Assembly: GCF_021155765.1 (NCBI RefSeq)
Contig: NC_060118.1
Coordinates: 6,944,001-7,008,000, forward strand
Source of the DNA: Diprion similis
Lineage: Eukaryota; Arthropoda; Insecta; Hymenoptera; Diprionidae
Direction: 5' to 3'
DNA: 64,000 nt
This document shows, in pieces, positions 25,201-35,353 of the stretch (within the stretch, counting starts at the first letter, position 1; each line of letters starts with the position of its first letter). Under the pieces are notes generated by a model. It had not been told where the DNA came from and searched no databases. It saw only the letters and a list, made by a program, of their open reading frames with translations. Position numbers and translations under genes: made by a program.

Positions 25201-28051
25201 GCAAATTACTGGTGGAAATGCAGACTTTGGACAGCAGTCTAATTGGGGCTTTGATCGTTTTCAAGTTGGAGGTCCACAGGTTGAAGATCTAAGCCAAAAA
25301 ACACAAGGTCTCACTCAAGAAACAGAAGACCCTTCACAGCAAATTACTGGTGGAAATGCAGACTTTGGACAGCAGTCTAATTGGGGCTTTGATCGTTTCC
25401 AAATCGGAGATCAACAGGTTGATGATTTTAGTCAACAATCAACAAGTAACTCAGAAATTTACAATGGAAATTTAAATCAATTCAGACAAGAACCAGTACT
25501 GGGCTACCCATCACAAGTAGGAATACAGCCTGCACCGAAACCAAAACCAAAACGTCCAAAACACAGAAACTCTTATCCCACCCAAGAATTCTCCACAGAA
25601 CAAGAACAGCCAGTAACGGATAACGTACAGAAGAGTGCTACAGAAATCAGGGTATCTGCAACATCAAACAGAGGAGATCAACCCAGTTATGACACAATTA
25701 CCGATACAGAACTATACGATAGGGATGAGTTGCATCGAGTTCAGCCAACTAAAACTGGGGGTCGCCGGAGAAATGGGTATTATGGTGTTCAACGCAAGCC
25801 TCAAGTTAACCAACGACAACATGGGGATGATTCACTAGTAGAGCATGTTCTAAACGAGGTAACGACCAGCCAAGAACCAACTTTAAGGTACACCCACATA
25901 AATCAACTTCAGGTGAAGAACCAACAAAATTCAGGTGATTCGAACGCAAATCCAGAAAATGTACAACCGATTCCTCAGATTGAATCCAGATTTGTAGAAG
26001 CATACGGAGCAAACGGACCATACAACACTGACCATGATCCAGATTTATTTGATGCTGTTACACCAAATCCGAGTACAAGATTGCCACCTCTTATTGACGA
26101 CAAGCCTCCTTTCGACGTTATTTGGTCCAGTATAGTTCCAAAAATTTTTACTAGTACTGCTGCTCCACCTACAACACCAGAGCCCGCAACTACGACCACC
26201 GAGGTCTCAATTCCAACAACCACTGAGCCCCCAATTTCTACAACTACAACACCCGACCTCCCAACTACAACTGCTGCTCCCTCGTTCTGGCGTAGATTTG
26301 GAAACAGAGTCAGTAACACAATAGAGAAAGCCAAGGAACGTGCAAGAAGTTTCTTTGGTTAATTAGTGCTTATGAATGACTGCAGTTTTCTTAGTAGTTC
26401 TACTAAATATCAACATTCTTTCATTTCGACTAAAAATAATGGTACAGTCATAACTAGTTCAGAGTTAATATCATAGCTATTTATCAATAATATAAATGTA
26501 GGACGTTTTAACAAAAGGTGAGACCAAAGAATCTTACGCACCATGAGTTACTACAAACAGTTCACATTTCGTTTTTTTCTTTCGCGCTATATTTTGCTTC
26601 TAAGCCGTTCGATGCTTTGTAGGTATTCTTACTTGAAGGTCAATTTTTTTTATGAAGTCAACTATTGCCGAAATTTGTATACTGTGTCAGGTAGTCAATG
26701 GTGAGAAAAATGTTTGAATGTATGTTTGAATTAATTGATTCTTCAGCAGTCTGGGAAAAAAAATTTTCATAAATAATATACAGTAATGATATGAAATATT
26801 GTTAATACAAAGAATAACTGTTATATTTACTTAGTATTAAAAATTTCGTGACATTTAATGACTGTGTGAGAAATTGTAATGCATTGTAATTTACGTTTAC
26901 TTCGGTGAACAAATCTTTTTATACAATTAAGCAACTGTTTCTTTACTCCCTCAAATTAAACTAAGCAAAAAGTAAAAATGAATTCTTAGTTTTATGCAAT
27001 AATGAACTGTTGTTGTTGTTGTTGTTGTTGTCGTTTTTTTTTTTTTTTGGTAAATATTGCAGAAATAAAAGAGTAATCTAATCTGACTGACATTGAGCAC
27101 GGAGTAAGAGTATTGACCCAACGATAATTATGAGCAGTTATCTCGACTTGCTTGGAAGTAGTCAGAATTTAATTTGACAGACATTGGCATTGATAGGAAG
27201 AATCTGAAGACTTTGTACTTGTACTGTTACATTTTTTCTGTTTTCAACGTAAGACACATATAATTATAAAATTTTTGTCAACGAATGAATAATTCAGGTT
27301 TGAAATCATGAAAATTTATTAAGCACTTTATGATAAATAATGAATTACTCATTTTAAACAAATATTGCTATAAAGTTATAGGCAATAATCGTTAAGAAAT
27401 ATAGCAAGCAATCAAAGTATGGCTTAGAGTAAACAAATGCTTTTAAGGAAAGTTTGCGGTATTTATCCAGTGCAAAGTGAAAATTGATTAGCCACCAAAA
27501 GATAGGAATTTATAGTTCTACTGGTTAATTTTTTTTGTTCAAATGTTCTATGGTTAATTCATTCATTAAGCAGGTATCATCGTTATTGTTTATTCTTTTC
27601 TTAAGATCGACAATAACATTTGATCTGTATGATTTTCCAATTTACAAATATTTCTATTAATGAGAAAACTAAGCAGTTGCACAGGAAACAAATTTGCAAT
27701 AATTTTTTCGAGAACTAAAAGTAGCTTAAAATTTTTTTTTTATTGAAGGGTATCTAATGCAGTTCTTGAAATACATTCAGACTATAATTTTTTTTCTCTA
27801 AAATTCGATTTAGTTTTCTTACGGTTGAGTTGAAAATAATTTTGGACAGTAATTTGAACCAATGTTGAAGATGATGAATACTTACTTCAGGAAGATTTTT
27901 GAAGAATCTGATAAAGCTCTGTTGCGTCGCATTGTCTGAAAGTAAAAATAATGATTTTGTAGTCTGAAGTAAATGTTGTCTTTCGAGTTAGTGCGGTTAT
28001 GTTTTTCATTTACTGACCCATGTTGAACTGTTGATTTGGTTGAACAGCCAT
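13269..28051 (-). CDS. MSH2: DNA mismatch repair protein MSH2 (15 coding exons)
   Basis: MutS homologue, partner of MSH6 in nuclear mismatch recognition. Exons in coding order: 28018-28051, 27886-27935, 17717-17840, 17346-17602, 17056-17223, 16789-16977, 16014-16408, 15601-15815, 15077-15394, 14729-14950, 14362-14594, 14193-14284, 13784-14006, 13573-13665, 13269-13424. They total 2,769 nt in consistent phase, 922 aa (human 934). The start MAVQP and the [19 protein letters not shown] junction match the N-terminal mismatch-binding domain. Walker [10 protein letters not shown] is at residues 667-675, Walker B VIIDE ends at 747, followed by the GRGTST signature and THFHE. The two tiny N-terminal exons lie ~10 kb from the rest, across an intron (17841-27885) that contains another gene on the + strand. 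The last intron uses a 24-T tract as its pyrimidine stretch. Confidence 0.95.
13427..13450. repeat. A24/T24 homopolymer at an MSH2 splice acceptor
   Basis: 24 consecutive A on the + strand, so 24 T on the MSH2 strand, ending at the acceptor AG of the last MSH2 exon. It serves as the polypyrimidine tract. Confidence 0.85.
17841..20413. other. MSH2 intron 2, part upstream of the nested gene
   Basis: AT-rich intronic DNA. A pyrimidine-rich acceptor ending at 20398 (TATTTCTAG), 15 bases before the nested gene's ATG, suggests that gene has a noncoding first exon within this stretch. A TATAAAA-like box lies near 19665. Neither is proven. Confidence 0.4.
20414..26362 (+). CDS. Giant secreted heptad-repeat protein nested in MSH2 intron 2
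   Basis: Single exon, 1,982 aa, unrecognised family. In order: a signal peptide ([20 protein letters not shown]); two copies of a ~45-residue module with NWT, GRVYEE and VRYYKKN-type motifs (about residues 84-130 and 233-278); a Gln/Ser/Tyr-rich linker; ~107 seven-residue repeats of DLTQQTE type (587-1338); six copies of a 46-residue repeat containing [13 protein letters not shown] (about 1387-1674); a Pro/Lys-rich linker; a Thr/Pro mucin-like segment; and a cationic, probably amphipathic helical end ([20 protein letters not shown]). NxS/T sites (NWT, NST, NYT) fit secretion. It is most likely an extracellular structural or mucin-like protein (cuticle, silk, glue or eggshell); the role is inferred. 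It is antisense to MSH2. Confidence 0.85.
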   Translation: MAPAAVAVFVICLFVESFSAPNGCIRCVTSNTRDAYQTNSGYDWVNSNKLSQRSENLEDLTQTVESELAGSHNQLAFDNTRPGNWTDVNQYRTADGHGRVYEEQGQRVQGPSRVRYYKKNSTSSYSSGNLDGVEAPSLSRFESENIGYGSGSTARYSFGREQNSAYDQSAIRENSYASQGPLHSANPLTSSNERLESHRRRVFSSQFGENDYGLNSQSTQQGLSEQERLRPRNWTTANTYRTDGGNGRVYEERGQIVTGPRQVRFYKKNYTSTYSSGDGFPHVIPESDGATNFEKQEQQLQREINLIGSEVYQPGHRPSNSYYAQQPSGNYGQTSHTVDGTNVRQVSRTGTHGSRYYNNLGLDSQQTQHRAVDSESQRLLQTESSSNGQIESGNQRGQTYGYMTGSYDNTNGYGTEGVRRTIYPQSNIRQTQRHYLSRSELEEYMRNYGSQGRNQGPLSTGDLNREQQTQHSVSHNARIRPGQLRHYDQFQTTSSQSSSQYPNIDRRFLQADENGATQQIHGVSQDQTVSNNYNRNYRIQSGTLSTQGIDLGQLAHGPDCTDTAHGHTLYQQSQYRTQYRRNTKPEDFGQQTQQVNQHTEDFNQETEDLTQQTEDFSQQSQGVIQQLGDLTQQTEDLTQQTEDLTQQTQDLTQQTEDFSQQSQGVIQQSGDLTQQTEDLTQQTQDLTQQTEDFSQQSQGVIQQSGDLTQQTEDLTQQTQDLTQQTEDFSQQSQGVIHQLGDLTQQTEDLTQQTEDLTQQTQDLTQQTEDLTQQTEDLTQQTQDLTQQTEDFNQQSQGVIQQSGDLTQQTEDLTQQTEDLTQQTEDFSQQSQGVIHQLGDLTQQTEDLTQQTQDLTQQTEDFSQQSQGIIQQSGDLTQQTQDLTQQTEEFSQQTEDLIQQKRDLTQQTEDLTQHTEDLTQQTQDLTQQTEDLTQQTEDLTQQTEDFSQQSQGVIQQSGDLTQQTQDLTQQTEEFSQQTEDLIQQKRDLTQQTEDLTQHTEDLTQQTQDLTQQTEDLTQQTEDLTQQTEDFSQQSQGVIQQSGDLTQQTEDLTQQTEDLTQQTQDPTQQTEDFSQQSQGVIHQLGDLTQQTEDLTQQTQDLTQQTEDFNQQSQGVIQQSGDLTQQTEDLTQQTEDLTQQTEDFSQQSQGVIHQLGDLTQQTEDLTQQTQDLTQQTEDFSQQSQGVIQQLGDLTQQTQGFTQQTEDLTQKTQDLTQQTEDLTQQTQDLTQQTEDFSQQSQSVIEQSADLTQQTEDLTQQAQDLTQQIRDFRELPQQTQGYIQQLQDLTQETEDLPQRTEGFIVESGNLAQQAEDLTQQTEDFTQQTEDLTQQTVDMTHSLQPESGNFIDVGEPNYVPHVSNFKDLHQSFFDREKQDNSRQQREKFSPQEKDLTQQTQDLNQETQGLTQETEDLSQQITGGNADFGQQSNWGFDRFQIGDQQVEDPNQRTQGLTQEPEDPSQQITDGNADFGQQSNWGFDRFQVGGPQVEDLNQKTQGLTQETEDPSQQITGGNADFGQQSNWGFDRFQVGGPQVEDLNQKTQGLTQETEDPSQQITGGNADFGQQSNWGFDRFQVGGPQVEDLSQKTQGLTQETEDPSQQITGGNADFGQQSNWGFDRFQVGGPQVEDLSQKTQGLTQETEDPSQQITGGNADFGQQSNWGFDRFQIGDQQVDDFSQQSTSNSEIYNGNLNQFRQEPVLGYPSQVGIQPAPKPKPKRPKHRNSYPTQEFSTEQEQPVTDNVQKSATEIRVSATSNRGDQPSYDTITDTELYDRDELHRVQPTKTGGRRRNGYYGVQRKPQVNQRQHGDDSLVEHVLNEVTTSQEPTLRYTHINQLQVKNQQNSGDSNANPENVQPIPQIESRFVEAYGANGPYNTDHDPDLFDAVTPNPSTRLPPLIDDKPPFDVIWSSIVPKIFTSTAAPPTTPEPATTTTEVSIPTTTEPPISTTTTPDLPTTTAAPSFWRRFGNRVSNTIEKAKERARSFFG
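22172..24427 (+). repeat. 21-bp tandem repeat coding ~107 heptads
   Basis: Tandem 21-nt units code [21 protein letters not shown] and GVIQQSG/GVIHQLG. They are arranged in a 105-nt higher-order unit of five heptads. The 752 codons equal 107 heptads plus one three-residue interruption (near 24216). A 252-bp segment starting at 23033 is repeated almost exactly from 23285, showing recent expansion. Confidence 0.93.
24574..25434 (+). repeat. 138-bp tandem repeat (46-residue unit)
   Basis: Six copies of a unit containing [30 protein letters not shown] and [10 protein letters not shown]. Successive copies start 138 bp apart (for example 24893 and 25031). Central copies are nearly identical, the outer ones more diverged. 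Confidence 0.93.
26363..27885. other. 3' flank of the nested gene and rest of MSH2 intron 2
   Basis: AT-rich, no ORF of note. Includes a TGT triplet microsatellite (27008-27031) followed by a T run. Confidence 0.5.
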
Positions 28052-28662
28052 TTCGCTTCCTTTTTTAAGAACAATTCGTTAACGAACGATAGATAAATCC
28101 CAATTACTCCTTTTAATAATAATTCGTTGATTATTTATCGAACGGTAACACGGCGAAAATATTATGTCATATGACGTCCTCGCTGTTCCCGCCGTTTTCG
28201 CATAACTACTATGAAAGACACAAATAATCGATTATTTTCTCCCGATTGATCGAGTAAATTCGATGATTAAAACAGATCGATTATTTTAACTCAATTAATC
28301 GAGTAGAATCGATTATTTTTCAAGTACCGCCAAATTTTAAATAATAAGGCATTGCAGGTAATAATGGAAAATTTTAAAAACAATATCGAAACTGCATGAA
28401 CATAATATAATGATTCGATTTCGTGGAAAAATAATTGAGTACAAAGGATTTTCCACAACAATTTTAATCTTCGGTGGGACTCCTTTTGGAGCAAGCAGTT
28501 AACTCCGAACGTGTCAACTATTTGTATACATAATCATACGTCTAAAAAATATCGTATTTCAAGGTAAAAATCAAACTTATTTTATTCATTATTATATGTA
28601 TTTTCATATATTTACAACATAGACAGTTATGTGGTAGTGAAAACGATTAAGTAAACCGTAAT
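28052..28662. promoter_or_regulatory. MSH2 upstream region with ATCGATTA cluster
   Basis: The 612 bases between the MSH2 start and the SON stop hold the MSH2 promoter by position. Between 28224 and 28320 the motif ATCGATTATTTT appears three times, together with ATTAATCGAG and GATTGATCGAG variants. This is a local cluster of ATCGAT-type sites resembling DREF/BEAF or homeodomain-binding sequence; the factor is not known. Confidence 0.35.
28581..28586 (-). terminator. Poly(A) signal of SON
   Basis: AATAAA on the minus strand, 77 bases past the SON stop codon. Confidence 0.45.
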
Positions 28663-31600
28663 TTATGCTGCGAGCAGTCCCAAAGTTTGCAGACATATTT
28701 GAGCCGCTTCTGCTTTAGCTTGCTTCTTGTTCGGGCTGGCGACACTTGGTTTGTATTCTATCCCATTTACTTTCACCTGCATTCATATTATCACGTTATC
28801 GGAGAATTCAATTTTGTAATGGTTGTTGAAAATCAGAAAATATTTATGTCCTGTTGGCAACAGAACTCTTTACCTTGAATAGAAAATTCTTTTTATGGTC
28901 CGGTCCACACTCAAAACACAGTTCATATACCGGTGCTCCAAACTTTCGTTTCGAACAATATTCACCCAACAACGAAACTGGATGTTTTCCTAAAAGTTTA
29001 ACTTGATTAAACGTACATGCATTGATCAGATTGGTTCACAACTGTGTAATTACTTAAAAAAATTCAGACTGGAAGAAAAACCTTTTGGAGTATTAGAGTA
29101 TTAAGTATTTAATATTTATCCCTGATCAATAGTCAAGAATAACTGAACAAAGATGATAGAATCTTACAACATCACGTGTAGCGTCACCAAGATTTGAAAT
29201 TCCCAAATACGGACAGGTTATTCATTCATGAATAAGAAATAAATGATTCACCTGAATAATACTCCACGAAAACTAAGATTTTTCTCTCAATCTAGGTAAA
29301 GTGATTTCGATCTATCTTTTCTTGAAGCTGACTTACCCTCAAGAGTCTTGATCGTTGGCACAGCTGGCTTTACTGTCTTTCCAACTCGACTATCGATATC
29401 CTGATCAGAGACAAGACCTCGTTTGTCAAGCTTCACTTCCAACTGTAACGGCACTAAAGTGCCCTCCTTATTTTTGCCTAAACCCTCACCAGGTCTCCAT
29501 CCCATTTTTTGCAGTAGGGCCATTCCCATTCCACCAGAGACAGGTTGTGCAGTTAACAATTGATCCTAAGTAATTAGTATAATTTCGTTGTAAATAATGC
29601 AGCAGGAATTACCTATTTGGTTTTGACTAACACAGAAAATTAAGCAAGTCTCAGTTCATCTCACGAGAAATTTATGGTGTATATCTATATAGTGGTGTTG
29701 TGTAATGCTTGAGTGTAAAGTAAAGGAGAAATGTAACATTTCTCATTCATTTGCCAAGGTAAATTGAAGATTGTTACGAGTATGTATATGATTCCTTGTT
29801 CGCTAGTGTCAACTTTTAATCAGAGAGAGTCATTATTCGAGGAAAAAACCAAGTTCAAAAACGTTTAAAAGAAATCTAAATTTTCCAACAAATTTTTTTT
29901 TTTTTTTGATAATACTTACCAAACAAAGATCAACGAGCACTGCGCTGCCGAGGTTGTTTCTTCTCCAATGTAGTTATGTGCCTGTAACAAACCCTCAGGT
30001 GGATACAGACCAATGCTAACTAGTCTCAGCTCGTCAACTCTTTATTTCAAATAAATTAAAATCAAAACATTTTCTTTTATATTTATGAAACACAAAGATG
30101 AGCAGCTGAAGATTAATTAGCATTGATCTCACAGGAGCAAGTTGCCAGTTGTATAGATATACAACAAGGTTCATTCGTCGATGTCGGAGAGGTGAAAATG
30201 TAGCAAAGTGAAGAAAAAATAAATAGCATCGACGAATGAATCTGTGTTGATGACAAGTGATCGTCATTTTTTATTTTTTTAACTATATAGTTATCATTAA
30301 TTCGTTTATGGCAACAATGCTCTTGTGTCCGTGCAGACACAGAGTCCACCTCTGCACGAGAAGTGGTCTGTGCCTGCAACACAGTCTCGGTTAGACCAAA
30401 GTCATTCTTTATGGATGGTCTGGACTGAGACTGTACCTGAAAACTTGCTATAGGCAATTTAGATAATTTAGACCAAACAATACAATCAAATAGTGGGCCT
30501 AAGCGATGCATAATGTGATAAGTGAAATAAATGAAATGTTACACTAGTTTTTTTTTTAAATCGTCCTAACGACAAGATTTCCAAAGTTACTTGTTACATT
30601 GTAATAATCTAGACCCACGATGTTAAAGGTTTGTTTTTAAAAAGAAACAAACACTAGTAATCAAATGTTATACATAGGATGTCCAATTATAATCGACGCT
30701 ATTGTCATGTAAAAAATGAAGGCAAAAATGTTACTTTGAGAATTTTGTGTCGTCAAAATATGTATTTTAATTATTTGCATTTTAGAACATGAAAGTGAAA
30801 ATTTGATATTAAAGTATGCAAGTAAATTGAATAGTGATTTTTCATTGCACATTCGATTCGATGCAATTTGCAAATTTTTCCCAGCATTTACCTATTAAAA
30901 AATCTGATCAACTAAGAAAGCTGTACTTAGGGTGCTAAATTGTATTCGCTGTAAAGTGCTGAAACTTAAATTACTGGGACAAATGAAAAAGACAAAGATA
31001 ATCGATCGTGTTACCTTACGGGCCCATGCTTGATAGCCAGCAGATAGTTCAGAGGCCGATAGCACTTTGACTCCAGTGCTACCCGTGAACTGACCTGGCA
31101 TCTGTTTACTCTCAGCCCAACTCTTCATCTGAACAGTAATTATTCGAATTAATAATTTTAAATTACATCCAACGTGTCTTGTTGTATTATTCTTTTGATT
31201 ATTGCTTGCAGTGAAAATTATTTACCCCACTTTGAGCTCTGTACATTTCATTCATTGCTTGTACGTCGTTTGGATTTTCTCTGAGCTTTCTCATCGCAGC
31301 TAATCTCTGAGATACGATGCAGCCTATGTCAACATTCTGAAACATAAACGATATAATGGGTTAACGGTTCACTGTGCCATTTCAAATGTTTGAAAGAGCT
31401 TTTTTGCGTTACATACCTTCAATGGGGAAGGCTCTGAAAATATGGGCAATTGTGGTGTAGGTGTAGGTGGAGGTATAGGTGCAGGTGCAGGTGTAGGTAC
31501 AGATGCATGTACAGGTGCTGCCGCTTGTGTTGGCGCTGGCATTATTGCAAGCGGCTCAGATGGAGCTGTCGCTGGAGCAGTCGGCTTTTTCGGTCCAGGC

Positions 31601-34577
31601 TTCTTCGGGTTAACTGGCACCCACTCGTTCTCTGTGTACAAAGAACGGGAGAAAATTTTAATGCGCTTATACCACATATATCCAGAGTTTCAAGTAGGCT
31701 GAATAATTTTTTTAATGTATTTTACGAAAGAACATAAAAGCTCCTAGATTTTTTTTTTGCATAAACGAATGTTTATTCCACAACTGTGAATATCAGTTAC
31801 ACATTCACTTACCAGTTTTTCTGTGAAGTTGTCCGCTAGAAACTGGAAACTGTAGTCGTAACTGGATCGACGACTCTGCTGCTTTTTCTTGGAAAGTTTT
31901 TGTCGGTAACTGTTTTGCATCCTGCAATAGCAATATGATCATTGAGCATGAAACTTTGTTCTAAAGCCTTGTTCGATCGTATTTCAATGTCGCGACCTTG
32001 CGATATTTAATCACGAATTTGGAATGAGTAAAGTTTCGTATTTGATTGTTATTCAGAAGCTACTGGAATCAACATTCCTACACACGCTGCCAACTCACCC
32101 GAATGTTCATGATTATTGAATTGGGCCTATCTTTGACAAGGAACGGATGATGAAAGCCTTTTTCAGAATTACTGCCATCGTCGTCTGACGATATGCTGGA
32201 CAGTTCTCCCAAGGCTTCGGATTTTGATAAGGATTTACAAAAATCTGTGAAATCAACAGACAAAATTAGGATAGTCCATCAGTATTTTTTTTTCTAAGGA
32301 TCATTACGCTTTCAAAGATCATCACCTGTGAGTTCATCGACAGACTTTCCTCCAGCTTGTATAGCGGCAATCACTTTGTCTTGTTGAGCAAGCGGAAGCG
32401 TTCCTTGCTGAATCATGCTTATAGCATTCTTTCTAGCAATTTCGAGCAGCTTTTTTTTATCAATCTCTATTCTTTCCCTGAAAATTTTGTATAATAATAG
32501 AATCAACACGACATCATTTTGAGCTGAATGCTGTAATATTTATCTCACGAATTTTAGGTAAAATAAATGCATGACTAACTTTCTTTCTCGGCTCCTTGTT
32601 CTTCCACGATTATTACGCCTGTCTCTGCTTCTATCCCGACTCCTGCTTCTGTACCTATCCTTGTCTCCGTCTTTGCTGGCTTTCCGTCTATCCCTATTCC
32701 ATTCGTGATCCCACGTATCTCTGCTTTTCTCTCTATCTCGTCTGTCTCTGCTTTTCTCCCTAGATCGTTCCTTGCCGTTGCTCCTGCTGCGCTGAGATCT
32801 GGAATGTGTTTTTGACTTGGATCTTTTTCTCTCACGAGACCCGCTTTTCCGCTGATGTTTTTCTCCGTGATCTTTGTCGTTGGAATCCCTATGCGTCTTG
32901 TGTTCTCTTTCACGTTTGCCGTTTCTCAACTTAGACTTCATTTCCTCCCGACGCTTCTTTTCTTTCTCTTTTAAAATCATCCGCAGATCATTTTTTGGCG
33001 TTAAACCCACTTGCTGCAACCTTAGTATCGGACTTGGCGTTCTTACAATTGATCTATTCGATTCAGGGCTCAAGGATGGCGTTCCACGATCATCGCATCG
33101 TGACGGACTTGGACTCAGCGTTGGAGTCCTATCGATACCACTGCTATCAGACAGTTCACCATCTTCCATGCGAGCAGCCTTCTCCCTTGCTTTGTTCTCA
33201 ACTTCTTTCACGACTTCACTGTAAACTATGCTATGCTTTAGGTTCTTGATAAGAATTTTTCCCGGTGCTGCCTGCTTCGGATTTTCTGTATAAAAAAAAG
33301 TATACTTTAATTAGTGATTTCTTACTATCAATACCTTACAGATGCTGAAAACGAAAATCGATAACTGACAAACAAATGACTAATAGGAAGAAAATGAAAT
33401 CGATACAATAACATGTTATTAGTGGTTCTCTAGTATACTTTGCCCTTCCCACAAATATAGGACTGATCCCTCTTTGCCGACGGTACTTTCAATTAGTAAA
33501 AAGTCATTTTTATATAATCGATTATTTGCTATTGGAGGAGGAATGTTGATGATTCAAATGGTATAAAGTGTAGACATTTGTTACTGAAAATCATGTCTAA
33601 AATAGCGGAAAAATTTGCAAATAAGAATTCAATAGTATAATCCTTATTACTGAATCCTAATATAGGAAATCCTTGTTTAATATAAAATATATTTAACAGT
33701 ATGAAACTTATGGATGAATGAATTGTTTTCGATTTATTTTCTAAAAAAAAGTATGATTGTAAAATTTGATTTTAATACGCACCAAGTAATCTTGGCATAA
33801 CTATGTCCTTCGAGTCATCCTTGTTAATTTTATTTGCTACGAAAGGTTGTCTGAGACTTGATGGTTCCAGAAGTGCCTCATCCTGACTCGCTGAATGATC
33901 AGGCTTTGCTAATCCTGGCTCTGTTTTGATCAAAGGAATTTCTGCGAGCTTTGAAACTTTCTTATTCGCATTGCCTTTAGTAGCTTTATCGATTTCATCG
34001 TTGAGGTAGTTTTCAGATATTTTGGAGTTCTCCTTAAAGCCATCACCATCGATCTTTTGTACTTTTTGTTTCTGCTCATCTGATTCGGAAGTTCGACTCG
34101 ACGAAGAATCTCGCTTGCGCTTAGATTTCTTTTTATGCTTTTTTCGCTTCTTCGAGCCTGAAAATTAAGCGCAAAATAAGAGCAAAATAAAAAGGCGACG
34201 AACTTGAGATTCATTGAACTAATATGGAATCGTTGATCCTAAATAAATGTCTCCTCACCATCTCCAGCTTCGCTATCGCTATCGGATGAATTTTTCTTAA
34301 TTTTCTTCTTGCGTTTTTTGTCTTTGTGTTTGTGCTTCTTCTTGCTCTTCTTCTTCTTAAGCTTAGCCGATTTCTCGGTCTTTACGCTTATATCTTTGGC
34401 AATCTCGTTATCGCCGCTTCCAGGTGAAATTATTCCTTCGTCGGCGTCAAACGTACTAAAAAGTTCGGTCAAAATTTCATTTGACGATTTCTCGGGTAAC
34501 CCTGGCTCCGGTTTAATTTTAACCGCATCTACACCCACCGTCGTAATTAAATTTGCTATATCGAATAAATTGGCCAT
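28663..34577 (-). CDS. Son: SON-like splicing factor (RS region, G-patch, dsRBM)
   Basis: Nuclear-speckle splicing cofactor. Coding exons in order: 34259-34577, 33783-34157, 32580-33285, 32326-32477, 32099-32244, 31813-31921, 31417-31631, 31226-31336, 31015-31128, 29337-29565, 28874-28989, 28663-28776; 2,706 nt, 901 aa, all phases consistent. The N-terminus is acidic then Lys-rich. Exon 3 codes an Arg/Ser/Asp-rich RS-like region. Conserved SON segments follow: IDKKKLLEIARKNAI, MKSWAESKQMPGQFTGSTG, and a G-patch (GMALLQKMGWRPGEGLGKN) starting at about residue 757. A double-stranded-RNA-binding domain ends the protein (about 826-901, CSKRKFGAPVYEL...KKQAKAEAA). Human SON is far longer because of a central repeat region, absent here as in other insects. 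Exon 7 codes a short Pro/Ala repeat. Confidence 0.92.
30170..30240. repeat. 14-bp perfect hairpin in SON intron 9
   Basis: TTCATTCGTCGATG (30170-30183) and its exact complement (30227-30240) with a 43-base loop, inside the 1.4-kb intron 29566-31014. Confidence 0.5.
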
Positions 34578-34832
34578 CGCTAATTTTCTTTCCTAACGAT
34601 TTTTAATAAAACTCCGTACACCTGCAGAATTTAAAAAGATAAAGTTGTCAAAACGCAATCATATCCATCCCCCCTCATATTTTGTGTCCTGACCCAAACA
34701 CCAGATTCACACAGCCAGTGTTACCAACTGCGGAGTAAAACATATCGCTATAGCAGCATGCAAAAATCTTTAAAAATCCCTAGGTATTACACCCCAGAAA
34801 TCTCCTGTATTCACGAACGAACAATCTACTGA

Positions 34833-34963
34833 GGGTGCGTTCCGAAATTAACTCTCAGTGTTCTCAATAATCTTTTATCTCTTTTGCGCCGGCGATTTTG
34901 TGGGTCGCTTTGCCTCGGTCCTAGGGAGTTTTTAGCGTTGTCAGCTAATTTCGGAATGCACCC
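34833..34963. mobile_element. GGGTGCGTTCC-type MITE, copy 1
   Basis: A 131-bp element starting GGGTGCGTTCCGAAATTA and ending in the inverted AATTTCGGAATGCACCC. Internal core shared with the other copies: AATCTTTTATCTCTTTTGCG and CTAGGGAGTTT. Confidence 0.8.
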
Positions 34964-35289
34964 ACAATAGTCAGATAACGAAGAGAAAATTTACATTGCA
35001 TCGATAAACAAAACACACTAATTTATTTATTATGAATAATTTTGAAGTTATTGAAATCGAGTTCTCTCTTGCACTCATGTTTAACCCGCAACTATAAAAC
35101 CCTATCAGTGAAAATACTTGAGGAAATGTAAACTACCGACGGTCGATAACAAGAACTATATGATCAAACTTTTTCGGATATCATTAAAATTTCGTTCACA
35201 TTTTCATGGGCAGTAAAATGTTGCGACTGCAAGCAGCTAGGCTACACTGTAATAGCGAAAACCTGGGTGAAAGTGGGTCTACAGTGGTT

Positions 35290-35353
35290 GAACACCAGCT
35301 CTGTCTCTGTTCTAGGGAGTTTCAGCGGTGCCAGCTAATTTCGGAATGCACCC
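35290..35353. mobile_element. GGGTGCGTTCC-type MITE, copy 2 (truncated)
   Basis: The right half only: CTCTGTCTCTGTTCTAGGGA through to TTTCGGAATGCACCC. The left terminal repeat is missing or unrecognisable. Confidence 0.65.

Noticed and set aside
30113-30511. 132-residue minus-strand ORF in SON intron 9
   Set aside because: The conserved SON sequence runs directly from exon 9 (QAWARK) to exon 10 (DQLLTAQPV), so this is intronic. A minor alternative exon cannot be excluded.
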